Counted from the stretch's first letter, positions 26,165-35,285 are shown. The stretch is 64,000 nucleotides of DNA from Lachnospiraceae bacterium NK4A179 (GCA_000421045.1 ATWC01000009.1:34589-98588), one strand, 5' to 3'. The notes: generated from the letters alone by a model not told the origin. Translations and numbers: made by a program.

Positions 26165-28478
26165 CACTGAAGATATCAGACAGAACAAAAACAGCCATGC
26201 CGAGCTTGTCATAGATGACGGACGCATAGAGAAAATGGCGGAGTTCACATCTCCGAATGTGCTCTATGAGGAGCTTATCGCAAGAGTGAAGAAGTACCAT
26301 CCGTCAGATGATATAAGCCTTATCGAAAAGGCTTATAATACTGCGTCTTCATTTCATGAAGGTCAGGAACGCAAATCCGGAGAGCCGTATATTATCCATC
26401 CGCTGTGTGTTGCGATCATACTTGCAGACATGGAAATGGATAAGGAGACGATCGCGGCCGGCATCCTGCATGATGTTGTCGAAGATACGGTGATGACGAA
26501 TGATGAGCTGAAGGAACAGTTTGGCTCTGAAGTTGCATTTCTTGTAGACGGTGTCACGAAGCTCACGCGTATACAGTATTCTTCCGAGAAGCTTGATCTG
26601 CAGGCCGAGAATCTCCGCAAGATGTTCCTTGCGATGGCCAAGGATATACGTGTGATCATGATAAAACTTGCAGACCGCCTGCATAATATGCGTACGCTGT
26701 CATATCACAAGCCTTCCAAGCAGAAGGAGATAGCAAGGGAAACGATCGATATCTATGCGCCAATAGCGCAGCGTCTCGGTATTTCAAAGATAAAGGTTGA
26801 GCTTGAGGATCTGTGTCTTAAGTATCTTGAACCGGAAGTCTACAAGGGACTTTCGGAGATGATCAACGAAAGAAAATCCGAAAGAGAGAAAGTTGTTCAG
26901 GCTATTGTTGATGAAGTCTCCGAGGCTATGCAGAAAGCCGGTATCAAGGCGATGATAGACGGCCGTGCAAAGCATTTCTTCAGTATCTACAAGAAGATGA
27001 AGAATCAGAACAAGACGCTCGATCAGATCTATGATCTGTTTGCGGTGCGTATAATCGTTGCAAGTGTCAAGGATTGTTATGCTGCACTGGGCGTCATCCA
27101 TGAGATGTATAAGCCCATACCGGGACGTTTCAAGGATTATATCGCGGTTCCGAAAGATAATATGTATCAGTCGCTGCATACTACTCTTGCCGGAGCAAAC
27201 GGCATTCCGTTTGAGATACAGATACGTACTTTCGAGATGCACCGTACTGCGGAATACGGTATCGCCGCTCACTGGAAATACAAGGAAGCTTCGGATGGTC
27301 ACAAGGTAGAGCTTCAGGAAGAGGAGAAGCTTACCTGGCTCAGACAGATACTTGAGTGGCAGAAAGATATGTCCGACAACAAGGAATTCATGCAGCTCTT
27401 AAAGAGCGATCTGGATCTGTTTTCGGACAGCGTGTACTGCTTCACTCCTACAGGTGATGTGAAGAATCTTCCCGCAGGTGCCGTGCCCATAGATTTTGCT
27501 TACAGCATCCATACTGATGTAGGTAATCACATGATAGGCGCCAGGGTAAACGGAAAGCTTGTCACGATCAATTATGAACTTAAGAACGGTGATGTGATAG
27601 AGATACTCACATCACAGAATTCGCGCGGGCCTTCAAGAGACTGGCTTGGAATGGTAAAGTCTCCGCAGGCAAAGACGAAGATAATGCAGTGGTTCCGCGG
27701 CGAGTTCAAGGCTGAGAATATAGAACACGGCAGGGAATTGTTCAATGCATACTGCAAGGGCAGGAGCATAGTTCCTTCGGATATAGTTAAGCCGGAGTTC
27801 CTTGAAGCGCTTCTTAACAAATATGGTTTCAAAAACTGGGACAATGTACTTGCTGCCATCGGCCATGGTGCGCTTAAGGAAGGCCAGGTAGTCAATAAGC
27901 TTCTTGAGGTGCGCGATGCATATGAGAAGCTTCATATGAGCGACGAAGATGTGCTTGAGAGCCTTGCTGAAAAAGCAGACGGACAGGGGCATAAAACAGG
28001 CAGCAGCAGCGGAAACGGAATAATAGTCAAGGGGATCAGCGGTGTATCTGTCAGGTTCCCCAAGTGCTGTACACCTCTTCCCGGTGATGAGATCATCGGA
28101 TATGTTACAAGAGGCAGAGGCGTGACCATCCACAGAAAGGACTGCGTCAATATAAAGACCATTCCCGAAGATGAAAGGGACAGGTTAGTTGAGGCAGAGT
28201 GGGAGCAGGGCGCACTCATGGAAAACAGCAAGGGCTATATTGCAGAGCTTGTTGTATATGCCACAAACAGATCCGGTCTTCTTGCGGACATATCAAAGAG
28301 TATGTCTGATTCCGGTATAGATATACAGGCACTCAAATCCAAGATAAACCGTCAAGGAACCGCGACCATGTATATTACTTTTGCGGTTGCCGGACGCGAT
28401 GAAGTAAATATCATCATAGGAAAACTCAAGAATATAGACAGTGTGCTTGATGTGAAGAGAAACACAGAAGGTGAATAA
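26154..28478 (+). CDS. relA: RelA/SpoT bifunctional (p)ppGpp synthetase/hydrolase
   Basis: A 774-residue Rel enzyme of full length. The HD hydrolase domain has HDVVEDT (near residue 105) and an intact ADRLHNMRT. The synthetase domain has GRAKHFFSIYKKM and EIQIRT. TGS (VYCFTPTGDVKNLPAGA), a helical region, a conserved zinc-finger part (RFPKCCTPLPGD) and a C-terminal ACT domain follow. It makes and degrades (p)ppGpp under amino acid starvation. The start overlaps the coiled-coil membrane gene by 11 bases, so it is co-transcribed with the DUF5717 set in this organism. Confidence in the family is very high. Confidence 0.96.
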   Translation: MSTDTEDIRQNKNSHAELVIDDGRIEKMAEFTSPNVLYEELIARVKKYHPSDDISLIEKAYNTASSFHEGQERKSGEPYIIHPLCVAIILADMEMDKETIAAGILHDVVEDTVMTNDELKEQFGSEVAFLVDGVTKLTRIQYSSEKLDLQAENLRKMFLAMAKDIRVIMIKLADRLHNMRTLSYHKPSKQKEIARETIDIYAPIAQRLGISKIKVELEDLCLKYLEPEVYKGLSEMINERKSEREKVVQAIVDEVSEAMQKAGIKAMIDGRAKHFFSIYKKMKNQNKTLDQIYDLFAVRIIVASVKDCYAALGVIHEMYKPIPGRFKDYIAVPKDNMYQSLHTTLAGANGIPFEIQIRTFEMHRTAEYGIAAHWKYKEASDGHKVELQEEEKLTWLRQILEWQKDMSDNKEFMQLLKSDLDLFSDSVYCFTPTGDVKNLPAGAVPIDFAYSIHTDVGNHMIGARVNGKLVTINYELKNGDVIEILTSQNSRGPSRDWLGMVKSPQAKTKIMQWFRGEFKAENIEHGRELFNAYCKGRSIVPSDIVKPEFLEALLNKYGFKNWDNVLAAIGHGALKEGQVVNKLLEVRDAYEKLHMSDEDVLESLAEKADGQGHKTGSSSGNGIIVKGISGVSVRFPKCCTPLPGDEIIGYVTRGRGVTIHRKDCVNIKTIPEDERDRLVEAEWEQGALMENSKGYIAELVVYATNRSGLLADISKSMSDSGIDIQALKSKINRQGTATMYITFAVAGRDEVNIIIGKLKNIDSVLDVKRNTEGE

Positions 28479-28480
28479 AC

Positions 28481-29119
28481 ATGGGCAAAATGATCGTAAA
28501 AAACATGATACTCGGTGAAGTGGGGACCAACTGCTACATTGTCTATGATGAAGACTCAAAGGATGCGGCAGTGATCGACCCTGCAGACAGGGGCGACCTT
28601 ATCGCATCATACATAGAAGAAAATTCGCTTAAGCTTTCGGCAATCTATCTTACTCACGGACATTTCGATCATATGTCGGGAGCCGATGAACTGCGCTCTC
28701 TTACAGGTGTTAAGCTGTACTGCCCGGAAGGCGACCTGGCAGTTATAGAGGATCCCGAACTGAATGTTTCAATGCTGTTTACGGGAAGAGCTGTAAGCTG
28801 CAAGGCAGATGAGTCATTAACGGAAGGCTCTGTGATAAAGATAGGTGCCCATGAAGGAAAGGTTCTTTCCACTCCGGGGCATACACCGGGCGGTGTATGT
28901 TTTTATTTCGAGGAGGATGGGATACTTTTTTCGGGAGATACCGTGTTTGAAGGTTCTGTCGGAAGGACAGATCTGCCGGGATGCAGCAGTAGCAGTCTTA
29001 TGAAGAGTATCAAGACAAAGATACTGCCTCTTCCGGATGATGTGGAAATATATCCCGGACATGGCGGAATGACGACAATAGCGGATGAGAAAAGATATAA
29101 TCCCTACTTCGGACTATGA
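28481..29119 (+). CDS. Metallo-beta-lactamase-fold hydrolase (glyoxalase II-like)
   Basis: A 212-residue cytoplasmic MBL-fold hydrolase. The metal-binding THGHFDH motif is near residue 62, TPGHTPGG near 131, SGDTVFEGSVGRTD near 152 and YPGHGG near 194, as in the YqgX/glyoxalase II-like group. These hydrolyse thioesters such as S-lactoyl-thiols; the true substrate is unknown. It follows relA by 2 bases and overlaps hemZ by the ATGA arrangement. The YqgX-type MBL gene often neighbours relA/hemZ in clostridia. Confidence 0.88.
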   Translation: MGKMIVKNMILGEVGTNCYIVYDEDSKDAAVIDPADRGDLIASYIEENSLKLSAIYLTHGHFDHMSGADELRSLTGVKLYCPEGDLAVIEDPELNVSMLFTGRAVSCKADESLTEGSVIKIGAHEGKVLSTPGHTPGGVCFYFEEDGILFSGDTVFEGSVGRTDLPGCSSSSLMKSIKTKILPLPDDVEIYPGHGGMTTIADEKRYNPYFGL

Positions 29120-30591
29120 TAAGTGTTAAAACAGAAAAAGAAGAATTTGAATATGACATACATGCATATGTAACATCTTTCTTTCCCAGTGAGGAGATAA
29201 AGCTCCTTATAGGAGAGGATAAGGCCGATCCTGTTTCTGACGGCATGATACTTTACGTATCAAAAGAAGACCGTCATGCATCTTTAAAGATCATCTCAGG
29301 AAATATAATAGATAAAAATGCTTCATATGAGCTTCAGTCAGAGAAAACTTTGGATGAATGGCTTTTCAAACAGGAACTTAGGCTTTTTATCTATGACAGT
29401 TTAAGTGACCTCACAGGAAATACTCTTCCTTGGGGAGCGATGATCGGTGTGCGTCCGATAAAGCTTATCATCGATATGCTTAAAGAGTATCCGGATGAAG
29501 AGGAACTTAGATCAGAACTTTACAAAAGTTATCGCCTGGAGGGGAGAAAGGCAGAAACAGGAATAAGGACCGCTAGGCTTGAGGCCGGCCTTCTTGAACC
29601 GTTCTCGGATGGCAGCGGCTACAGTCTTTATATCGGCATACCTTTCTGCCCGTCAACTTGTCTTTATTGTTCATTCACATCCTACCCTTATGCGCGTTTC
29701 AAAAACAGGATACAGGATTATCTGAATGCCCTTCATGAGGAACTGAAGGCCGTGCCTGAGTATACAAAAGGCTTAAGGCTGGATACGGTATATATTGGCG
29801 GCGGAACACCTTCATCTCTTTCTGCAGACGAACTTGAGGTGCTGTTTTCGTATATGTCTGAAACTCTTCCTATGGACAGTGTTAAGGAATTTACGGTGGA
29901 GGCGGGGCGCCCCGATTCGATCACGGAAGATAAACTTAAGGTCATGAAGAGATTTAATGTCGGACGCATCTCTGTAAATCCTCAGACATTTAAAGACGAG
30001 ACTCTTAAACTTATAGGCAGGCATCACAGCTCCGAGGATGTAAAGAGTGCCTTTAAAATGGCCAGAGATGCGGGTTTTGATAACATAAACATGGATATGA
30101 TACTGGGACTTCCCGGTGAAACACTTGATGATGTGAAGAGAAGTTTTGAGGAAGCCGTGAAGCTTTCACCGGACAGCCTTACAGCACATTCTCTTGCAAT
30201 AAAGCGTGCTTCGCGCATGAAGAAGTGGATAGAGGAGCATGGTGCGGTGAGCGGGCTTGCAGCAGATAAAGCCATGGAGGCTGCCTATGCGGCTGCAACG
30301 CAGCTTGATATGAAGCCGTATTATACCTACAGGCAGAAGAATATGGCCGGAAACCTTGAAAATACAGGCTTTGCAAAGGATGGAAAATACGGCCTGTATA
30401 ATGTTGTCATCATGGAGGAAGTGCAGTCGATAGTTGCGCTTGGCGCTGGAACTGTATCAAAGCGGGTCCTTCCGGGTAAGATAACAAGGTGTGATACGCA
30501 TAAGGATGTTGATCTTTATATTGACGGCATAAATGAGATGATCGAAAGAAAGAGGAAGCTTTTCGATGGGGATAGTGACTGCGATCGCTGA
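29116..30591 (+). CDS. hemZ: HemZ-type radical SAM coproporphyrinogen dehydrogenase
   Basis: A 491-residue protein with an N-terminal HemZ-specific domain and a radical SAM barrel. The cluster motif CPSTCLYCSF is near residue 181; IGGGTPS and GLPGETLDD follow. Proteins of this family resemble HemN and are annotated as oxygen-independent coproporphyrinogen III dehydrogenases, although the biochemical role of HemZ is less certain. It overlaps the MBL gene by 4 bases and the phosphopantetheinyl transferase gene by 26. Confidence 0.88.
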   Translation: MISVKTEKEEFEYDIHAYVTSFFPSEEIKLLIGEDKADPVSDGMILYVSKEDRHASLKIISGNIIDKNASYELQSEKTLDEWLFKQELRLFIYDSLSDLTGNTLPWGAMIGVRPIKLIIDMLKEYPDEEELRSELYKSYRLEGRKAETGIRTARLEAGLLEPFSDGSGYSLYIGIPFCPSTCLYCSFTSYPYARFKNRIQDYLNALHEELKAVPEYTKGLRLDTVYIGGGTPSSLSADELEVLFSYMSETLPMDSVKEFTVEAGRPDSITEDKLKVMKRFNVGRISVNPQTFKDETLKLIGRHHSSEDVKSAFKMARDAGFDNINMDMILGLPGETLDDVKRSFEEAVKLSPDSLTAHSLAIKRASRMKKWIEEHGAVSGLAADKAMEAAYAAATQLDMKPYYTYRQKNMAGNLENTGFAKDGKYGLYNVVIMEEVQSIVALGAGTVSKRVLPGKITRCDTHKDVDLYIDGINEMIERKRKLFDGDSDCDR

Positions 30592-31243
30592 TATCACGGC
30601 ACTTGATGATGAGAAGATTCTGGGTGCCTTAATAGGTGATCTGGAGAAAGAGACGGCTGATAGTCTGTCTGATATAAAGAACAGTTCGGTCAGGGCCGAA
30701 AAGGCAGCCGCATATATGCTTGCAGGTTTCCTTTATTCTGAGTATTCCGCAAAAAATATCTCACTTCGGGATGGTCTGACATGTATTGATTCTGATATAA
30801 TAAAATGTCAGGGGAAAGATTACCCCGGTATCAGGCATGAAGCTTCGGGAAGGCCTTATCTTGAGGGAATAGATGACCTGTTCATAAGCATTTCGCATAC
30901 AAAAGATATGGTCATGTGCTCGCTTTCGGACGTGCCTTCAGGCGTGGATATACAGAAACATGTGAATATGAAGGCTGATATAGCAGGACGTTTTTTTCCT
31001 GAAGATGAAGCGGCATATCTTAAAAGTGCAGATGCATCTGAAAATGATTTTTTTGATCTTTGGTGCATGCATGAGGCATATGTGAAATATACCGGACGGG
31101 GATTCTCCGAAGGTTTTAAGGATATAAGTTTCATAAAAGTATTGGAGCTTACGATTGGTGAAGCTTCAGCATATGAGGGTTACTTTGCAGGCAGGGTAAA
31201 GGTGCCTGCAGGGTATTCGGGTGGAGTGATATGGAGACGGTAA
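30566..31243 (+). CDS. 4'-phosphopantetheinyl transferase (Sfp-like)
   Basis: A 225-residue protein with the Sfp-type signatures: ISISHTKDMV, SGVDIQ, and FFDLWCMHEAYVKYTGRG with the W-x-x-[KH]-E-A element. Such enzymes transfer phosphopantetheine from CoA to a carrier protein. No carrier protein or NRPS/PKS gene lies in the window, so fatty acid ACP or an unlinked system is the likely target. It overlaps hemZ upstream and the glycosyltransferase downstream. Confidence 0.83.
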   Translation: MGIVTAIADITALDDEKILGALIGDLEKETADSLSDIKNSSVRAEKAAAYMLAGFLYSEYSAKNISLRDGLTCIDSDIIKCQGKDYPGIRHEASGRPYLEGIDDLFISISHTKDMVMCSLSDVPSGVDIQKHVNMKADIAGRFFPEDEAAYLKSADASENDFFDLWCMHEAYVKYTGRGFSEGFKDISFIKVLELTIGEASAYEGYFAGRVKVPAGYSGGVIWRR

Positions 31244-31965
31244 AAAAAGGAAGCAAGGATGTTCTTTATATGATCATACCGGCATATAACGAGTCGGCCA
31301 ACATTGCACAGTTAGTCGATGACTGGTATCCGGTGATAGAGGCACATGACGGCGGGGGCAAGAGCCGTATGGTCATCATAGATGACGGAAGCAAGGATGA
31401 TACATTTGCGATACTTGAGAAGCTTGCCGAGAGCAGACCTCTGTTAAAACCGATCACCAAGCCCAATTCCGGACACGGTGCGACCATACTGCACGGATAT
31501 AAATATGCAATAAGTGAAGGTGCGGATTATATTTTCCAGACCGATTCGGACGGACAGACCAAGGCATCTGAATTTGAGGATTTCTGGAAGAGGCGCCGCA
31601 GGTATGACATGGTAATCGGCTGGAGACGTTCGAGAGAGGACGGTGCATCAAGGGTATTTGTGACCAATGTGCTGAGACTTGTCGTAAGGTTAGTCTTTGG
31701 TGTGAAGGTGCGGGATGCAAACACGCCTTACCGTCTGATGAAGCGTGAAACACTTGAGAAATATATAAACATCATTCCCGATGATTATTTCCTTACCAAT
31801 GTGGTGATCTCTGTCATATTTAAGAAGAAGAACCTGGCAGTAAGATACCTGCCCATCACCTTCAGACCCAGACAGGGCGGAGTCAATTCCATAAATATCA
31901 GGAAGATCACGGGTATAGGCCTGCAGGCACTTAAGGATTTCAGAACCATTAACAGGAGACTGTGA
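31231..31965 (+). CDS. Family 2 glycosyltransferase (DPM1-like)
   Basis: A 244-residue soluble GT2 enzyme: IIPAYNESANI at the N-terminus, VIIDDGSKDDT, FQTDSDGQT (DxD-type motif) and ANTPYRLMKR. No membrane helix is present, unlike many polyprenyl-phosphate GT2 enzymes. It likely transfers a sugar to a lipid carrier or polymer; the substrate cannot be told. It overlaps the phosphopantetheinyl transferase gene and stops 1 base before the next gene. Confidence 0.85.
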   Translation: METVKKGSKDVLYMIIPAYNESANIAQLVDDWYPVIEAHDGGGKSRMVIIDDGSKDDTFAILEKLAESRPLLKPITKPNSGHGATILHGYKYAISEGADYIFQTDSDGQTKASEFEDFWKRRRRYDMVIGWRRSREDGASRVFVTNVLRLVVRLVFGVKVRDANTPYRLMKRETLEKYINIIPDDYFLTNVVISVIFKKKNLAVRYLPITFRPRQGGVNSINIRKITGIGLQALKDFRTINRRL

Positions 31966-31966
31966 A

Positions 31967-32299
31967 ATGAATATCGATAATATGATGACTCGCGTGAAAG
32001 TGAATAATGAGATAGATCTCTGTGAACTTACGGGCGGCAGAAAAAAGAATATAGGCGCTACACGGCACAAAATAGAGGCCGCGCTTCAGTACGCCCGTAT
32101 ATCTTATTTCCTTCGCTGGCAGGAGCCGTCATTTTTTGCAAAAGTGTTTACGGGAGCGGGGACCAGGCTTATATTCTGTATCAATTCCGCACAGTATGAG
32201 GATGCGATGAAGGTTCTTGCCGATCTGAATCTTGCCGAAGGGGAGGTGAAGCTCCTTGGCGGCAAATCAAAGAACAAGTATGTCTATGCCGAGCAGTAA
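31967..32299 (+). CDS. Small protein of unknown function
   Basis: A 110-residue protein of mixed helix and strand, with FLRWQEPSFFAKVFTGAGTRL in the middle and a conserved-looking YEDAMKVLADLNL region. No family is recognised and no signal peptide is present. It sits between a glycosyltransferase and an acyltransferase and overlaps the latter by about 20 bases, so it is probably part of an envelope-modification operon. Confidence 0.6.
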   Translation: MNIDNMMTRVKVNNEIDLCELTGGRKKNIGATRHKIEAALQYARISYFLRWQEPSFFAKVFTGAGTRLIFCINSAQYEDAMKVLADLNLAEGEVKLLGGKSKNKYVYAEQ

Positions 32300-33320
32300 A
32301 AAGCGTGACTTAAGATATGAATTTGTGCGCTCTGTGGCACTGATACTTATGATAGGAGTGCACGTCAATCAACACCAGTATGAAAAAGCCGGACTTGCAG
32401 GCACAGGTTTTACGTTCATGTACACTGTACTGAACTCCCTGTTTCTTCTCTGCAACGGCATTTATTTTATGCTGAGCGGACGCTTTGCACTTAGCGGTAA
32501 ATTTGATACTAAGGAAGATATTAAAAAGTATTATAAAAACAAAGCTCTGAAACTTATTTTTCCCATACTGGTATTTATGTTTTTTGAATGCCTCAGAGAA
32601 TGTGATTTTGTTTTTGATCTGCATCTCTTCAGGGAATATTTCTGGAGAGTATGGGGCGGTAATAATTCCACGATCTACTGGTTTCTTTATGTGCTTGTCG
32701 GAAATATTCTTGTTGCCCCCTTTATCGGTAAAGCTTTTAAGGAGCTTGGAGACAGGGCGGCATTCCTGCTCACAGGTTTAGGACTCTTATTCAATGCATT
32801 TGTGACTATAGGTGAGAACTGCGGGCATCCGTTTAACTGGGGCTTTCCGCTTGCGGGATGGAGTGCGTATTTTTGCCTGGGATACTGCGTGGAAAAGCTT
32901 GCTGATTCAAAAAAGAAAGTTCTCATTGCAGGTATAGTTTCGGTCCTTTCTTTGGTAGCGATAATAAGCTGCTCTAGGAATGCTGTGTTTGTAAGCGGAC
33001 TTACCGGCCACTCACCTTTGTATGGATTAACTATAGCAGGTCTGTTTGTTGTGCTTTGCAATGTATATCGGTCCGGTAAACTGAAAGCGGCCGATATGGC
33101 TGTAAAGTTTATCGGGAAATATTCATTTGCCGCATATATGGTGCATCTGCCTGTGATGGATAAACTGGGGCATTTTCTGCATCTTTCCTCATACAACATA
33201 GGGCAGATATTCCTTCTGATCGCAGTTACTTTGCCGGCGGCATTGCTGCTTGGAGCCTTGCTTCAGGAAATATGTGTAAGCCCTGTTATAAGAATTGTTG
33301 AAAAAAAGATGTTGACATAG
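32280..33320 (+). CDS. Acyltransferase 3 family membrane protein
   Basis: A ~346-residue polytopic protein of the acyltransferase 3 (OafB/WecH-type) family, with about ten membrane helices. The early RSVALILMIGVHVNQH segment carries the family's conserved R and H pattern, and NGIYFMLSGRF follows. It likely O-acetylates a cell-surface glycan or lipid-linked sugar. Start choice is uncertain: ATG codons at 32280 and 32286 lack a clear ribosome site, and a TTG at 32256 is possible. A tRNA promoter overlaps its stop codon. Confidence 0.75.
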   Translation: MSMPSSKKRDLRYEFVRSVALILMIGVHVNQHQYEKAGLAGTGFTFMYTVLNSLFLLCNGIYFMLSGRFALSGKFDTKEDIKKYYKNKALKLIFPILVFMFFECLRECDFVFDLHLFREYFWRVWGGNNSTIYWFLYVLVGNILVAPFIGKAFKELGDRAAFLLTGLGLLFNAFVTIGENCGHPFNWGFPLAGWSAYFCLGYCVEKLADSKKKVLIAGIVSVLSLVAIISCSRNAVFVSGLTGHSPLYGLTIAGLFVVLCNVYRSGKLKAADMAVKFIGKYSFAAYMVHLPVMDKLGHFLHLSSYNIGQIFLLIAVTLPAALLLGALLQEICVSPVIRIVEKKMLT

Positions 33321-33340
33321 TTTGTTTCGTTTGGTATCAT
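33312..33340 (+). promoter_or_regulatory. Strong promoter for the tRNA-Thr/tRNA-Pro unit
   Basis: A perfect TTGACA (33312-33317), 17-base spacer and TATCAT (33335-33340); the -35 overlaps the acyltransferase stop codon. The tRNA starts 29 bases after the -10. Confidence 0.85.
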
Positions 33341-33368
33341 CATTTCTCGGTGGCGCGAGTCATCAGTT

Positions 33369-33441
33369 GCTGCTGTGGCTCAGTCGGTAGAGCGTCGCAT
33401 TGGTAATGCGGAGGTCGGCGGTTCGATTCCGCTCGGCAGCT
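33369..33441 (+). tRNA. tRNA-Thr (GGU)
   Basis: Acceptor GCTGCTG/CGGCAGC with discriminator T at 33441. Anticodon arm TCGCA/TGCGG around TTGGTAA gives GGT at 33402-33404. A standard GGTTCGATTCC T-arm is present. CCA is not encoded. Confidence 0.95.
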
Positions 33442-33454
33442 TGAGCGATATGAT

Positions 33455-33501
33455 CGGTCAAGCGCGTGAGGATCAGGATCAAACGGGATCTGGCTTGACC
33501 G
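33455..33501. repeat. Inverted repeat in the spacer between the two tRNAs
   Basis: CGGTCAAGC (33455-33463) and GCTTGACCG (33493-33501) form a perfect 9-bp stem with a 29-base loop. It lies in the processed spacer of the tRNA precursor and could guide or follow cleavage. Confidence 0.6.
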
Positions 33502-33518
33502 GCATAACAATCAAATAT

Positions 33519-33593
33519 CGGGGTGTGGCTCAGTTTGGCTAGAGCGCCGTGTTAGGGACGCGGAGGCCGCAAGTTCGAATCTTGTCACTCCGA
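33519..33593 (+). tRNA. tRNA-Pro with anticodon AGG
   Basis: Acceptor CGGGGTG/CACTCCG (with one G-T pair), D-arm GCTC/GAGC, anticodon stem CCGTG/CGCGG enclosing TTAGGGA, so the anticodon is AGG at 33554-33556. T-arm is GCAAG/CTTGT. The proline identity follows from the anticodon; an A at position 34 is uncommon in bacterial proline tRNAs. CCA is not encoded. Confidence 0.9.
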
Positions 33594-33597
33594 CTTG

Positions 33598-33628
33598 CCG
33601 GAAACCTGAATGGGTTTCCGGTTTTTTT
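33598..33628 (+). terminator. Terminator of the tRNA unit
   Basis: CCGGAAACC/GGTTTCCGG stem with a short loop, followed by seven T residues. Confidence 0.92.
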
Positions 33629-33740
33629 CGCTATATACTCTTAGATTCCTGTGCCTTGCGTAAATCCCCCTTATGAAATATAATCTACCTTGTATGTGCG
33701 CAAAAGCACATTTATTATGGAACAAGGATTGGGGTTTACG

Positions 33741-34625
33741 ATGGTAAAGAGTATGACAGGTTTCGGGAGGACCGAGACTGAAGAGAACGGACGCAGGATG
33801 GCTGTGGAGATCAAAGCGGTCAATCACAGATATCTTGATGAGAATATAAAGATGCCGAGGAACCTGGCTCAGTTTGAGGCGGCGCTCCGTAATGTACTTA
33901 AGGAATATATCGAAAGAGGGAAGATTGATGTATATGTTTCCTTCGAGGATCTTTCCGAAAAGGCCTGCAGTGTAAGATACAATAAGCATCTTGCAGAAGA
34001 ATATCTTGGCTATCTTAAACAGATGGCAGAGGATTTCGGCCTTGAGAATGATATAAGGGTTTCATCACTGTCGAGATATCCGGATGTTCTCACCACGGCA
34101 GATGAGGCCGAGGATGAAGATGAACTCTGGCAGCTGCTTGAAAAGACAGCAAGATCATCGGCTGAGAAATTTGTAAAGAGCCGTGAGGCAGAAGGTGCGA
34201 ATCTTAAAAAGGATCTGCTTTTTAAACTGGATGAAATGTCAGATAAGGTTGAGCAGATCGAGAAGCACTCACCTGAAGTGATAAACGGTTATCAGACAAG
34301 ACTGAAGAACAAGATAGATGAATTGCTTGCCGGCTCTGATGCCAAGGCTGATGAGGGCAGGATAATAACCGAGGTTGGTATTTATGCCGACAAGATATGT
34401 GTGGACGAGGAGACGGTAAGGCTCAGAAGCCATATAAAGGCGGTAAGGGAAGAACTTGAAAAAGACGGTCCTGTCGGCAGGAAGCTTGATTTCCTTGCAC
34501 AGGAGCTTAACAGGGAAGCAAATACGACGCTTTCCAAAGCCGGAGACCTTGAGATATCCAATCTCGCCATAGGTCTTAAGACTGATATAGAAAAGATCAG
34601 GGAACAGGTTCAGAATATAGAGTGA
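33741..34625 (+). CDS. yicC: YicC-family endoribonuclease-like protein
   Basis: A 294-residue protein with the family opening MVKSMTGFGR and an intact C-terminal KLDFLAQELNREANT. YicC proteins are reported endoribonucleases and lie next to gmk in many bacteria, as here. The ATG at 33741 gives the family's normal N-terminus with GGGG upstream. Earlier in-frame codons to 33690 would add a non-conserved extension and overlap the region after the tRNA terminator. The usual remA (DUF370) gene between yicC and gmk is absent. Confidence 0.9.
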   Translation: MVKSMTGFGRTETEENGRRMAVEIKAVNHRYLDENIKMPRNLAQFEAALRNVLKEYIERGKIDVYVSFEDLSEKACSVRYNKHLAEEYLGYLKQMAEDFGLENDIRVSSLSRYPDVLTTADEAEDEDELWQLLEKTARSSAEKFVKSREAEGANLKKDLLFKLDEMSDKVEQIEKHSPEVINGYQTRLKNKIDELLAGSDAKADEGRIITEVGIYADKICVDEETVRLRSHIKAVREELEKDGPVGRKLDFLAQELNREANTTLSKAGDLEISNLAIGLKTDIEKIREQVQNIE

Positions 34626-34641
34626 TCATTTGGAGATAACT

Positions 34642-35271
34642 ATGGGAGACAGAGGCGTACTTACTGTAATATCCGGGTTTGCCGGGACAGGAAAAGGCAC
34701 GATAGTCAAAGGGCTTATGGAAAAGTATGATAATTATGCTCTTTCCGTATCGATGACGACCAGATCCCCGAGGCCGGGGGAAGAAAACGGCAAGTCCTAT
34801 TTCTTCGTAAGCCGTGAGGAATTTGAAAAGACCATAGAAGAAGACGGCCTTATAGAATATGCCGAATATGTAGGCAACTATTACGGAACACCCAAGGCAT
34901 ATGTTGAGGAAAAGATGAAGGCCGGCTTCAATGTTATTCTTGAGATAGAGATACAGGGTGCAAGGAATATAAAAAAAATCTATCCGGATGCGGTATTGAT
35001 ATTCATCATGCCTCCGGGAGCGGATGAGCTTGAGGACAGGCTCAGAGGCCGCGGGACAGAGACAGATGATGTGATCAGGAAGCGAATGGACAGAGCGGCA
35101 CTTGAATCCGACGGCATTGAGGATTATGATTATATAGCTGTGAACGATGAGATAGATAAGTGCGTGTCCGATGTTCACACCATCATTGAGGCAGCCAAGA
35201 TGAGACCTCAGATGAATGAGGAGTTTATTAACAAAGTCAGGGAAGGCCTTAAGAAAAAGGCTTCAAGATAA
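34642..35271 (+). CDS. gmk: Guanylate kinase
   Basis: A 209-residue guanylate kinase that phosphorylates GMP to GDP. The P-loop reads GFAGTGKGT, followed by SMTTRSPRPGE and the ILEIEIQGARNIKK segment of the family. The ATG at 34642 is preferred because GGAG is 6 bases upstream; the TTG at 34630 is less likely. It lies between yicC and rpoZ in a conserved Firmicutes order. Confidence 0.94.
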   Translation: MGDRGVLTVISGFAGTGKGTIVKGLMEKYDNYALSVSMTTRSPRPGEENGKSYFFVSREEFEKTIEEDGLIEYAEYVGNYYGTPKAYVEEKMKAGFNVILEIEIQGARNIKKIYPDAVLIFIMPPGADELEDRLRGRGTETDDVIRKRMDRAALESDGIEDYDYIAVNDEIDKCVSDVHTIIEAAKMRPQMNEEFINKVREGLKKKASR

Positions 35272-35285
35272 AGGAGGAAAAAACT

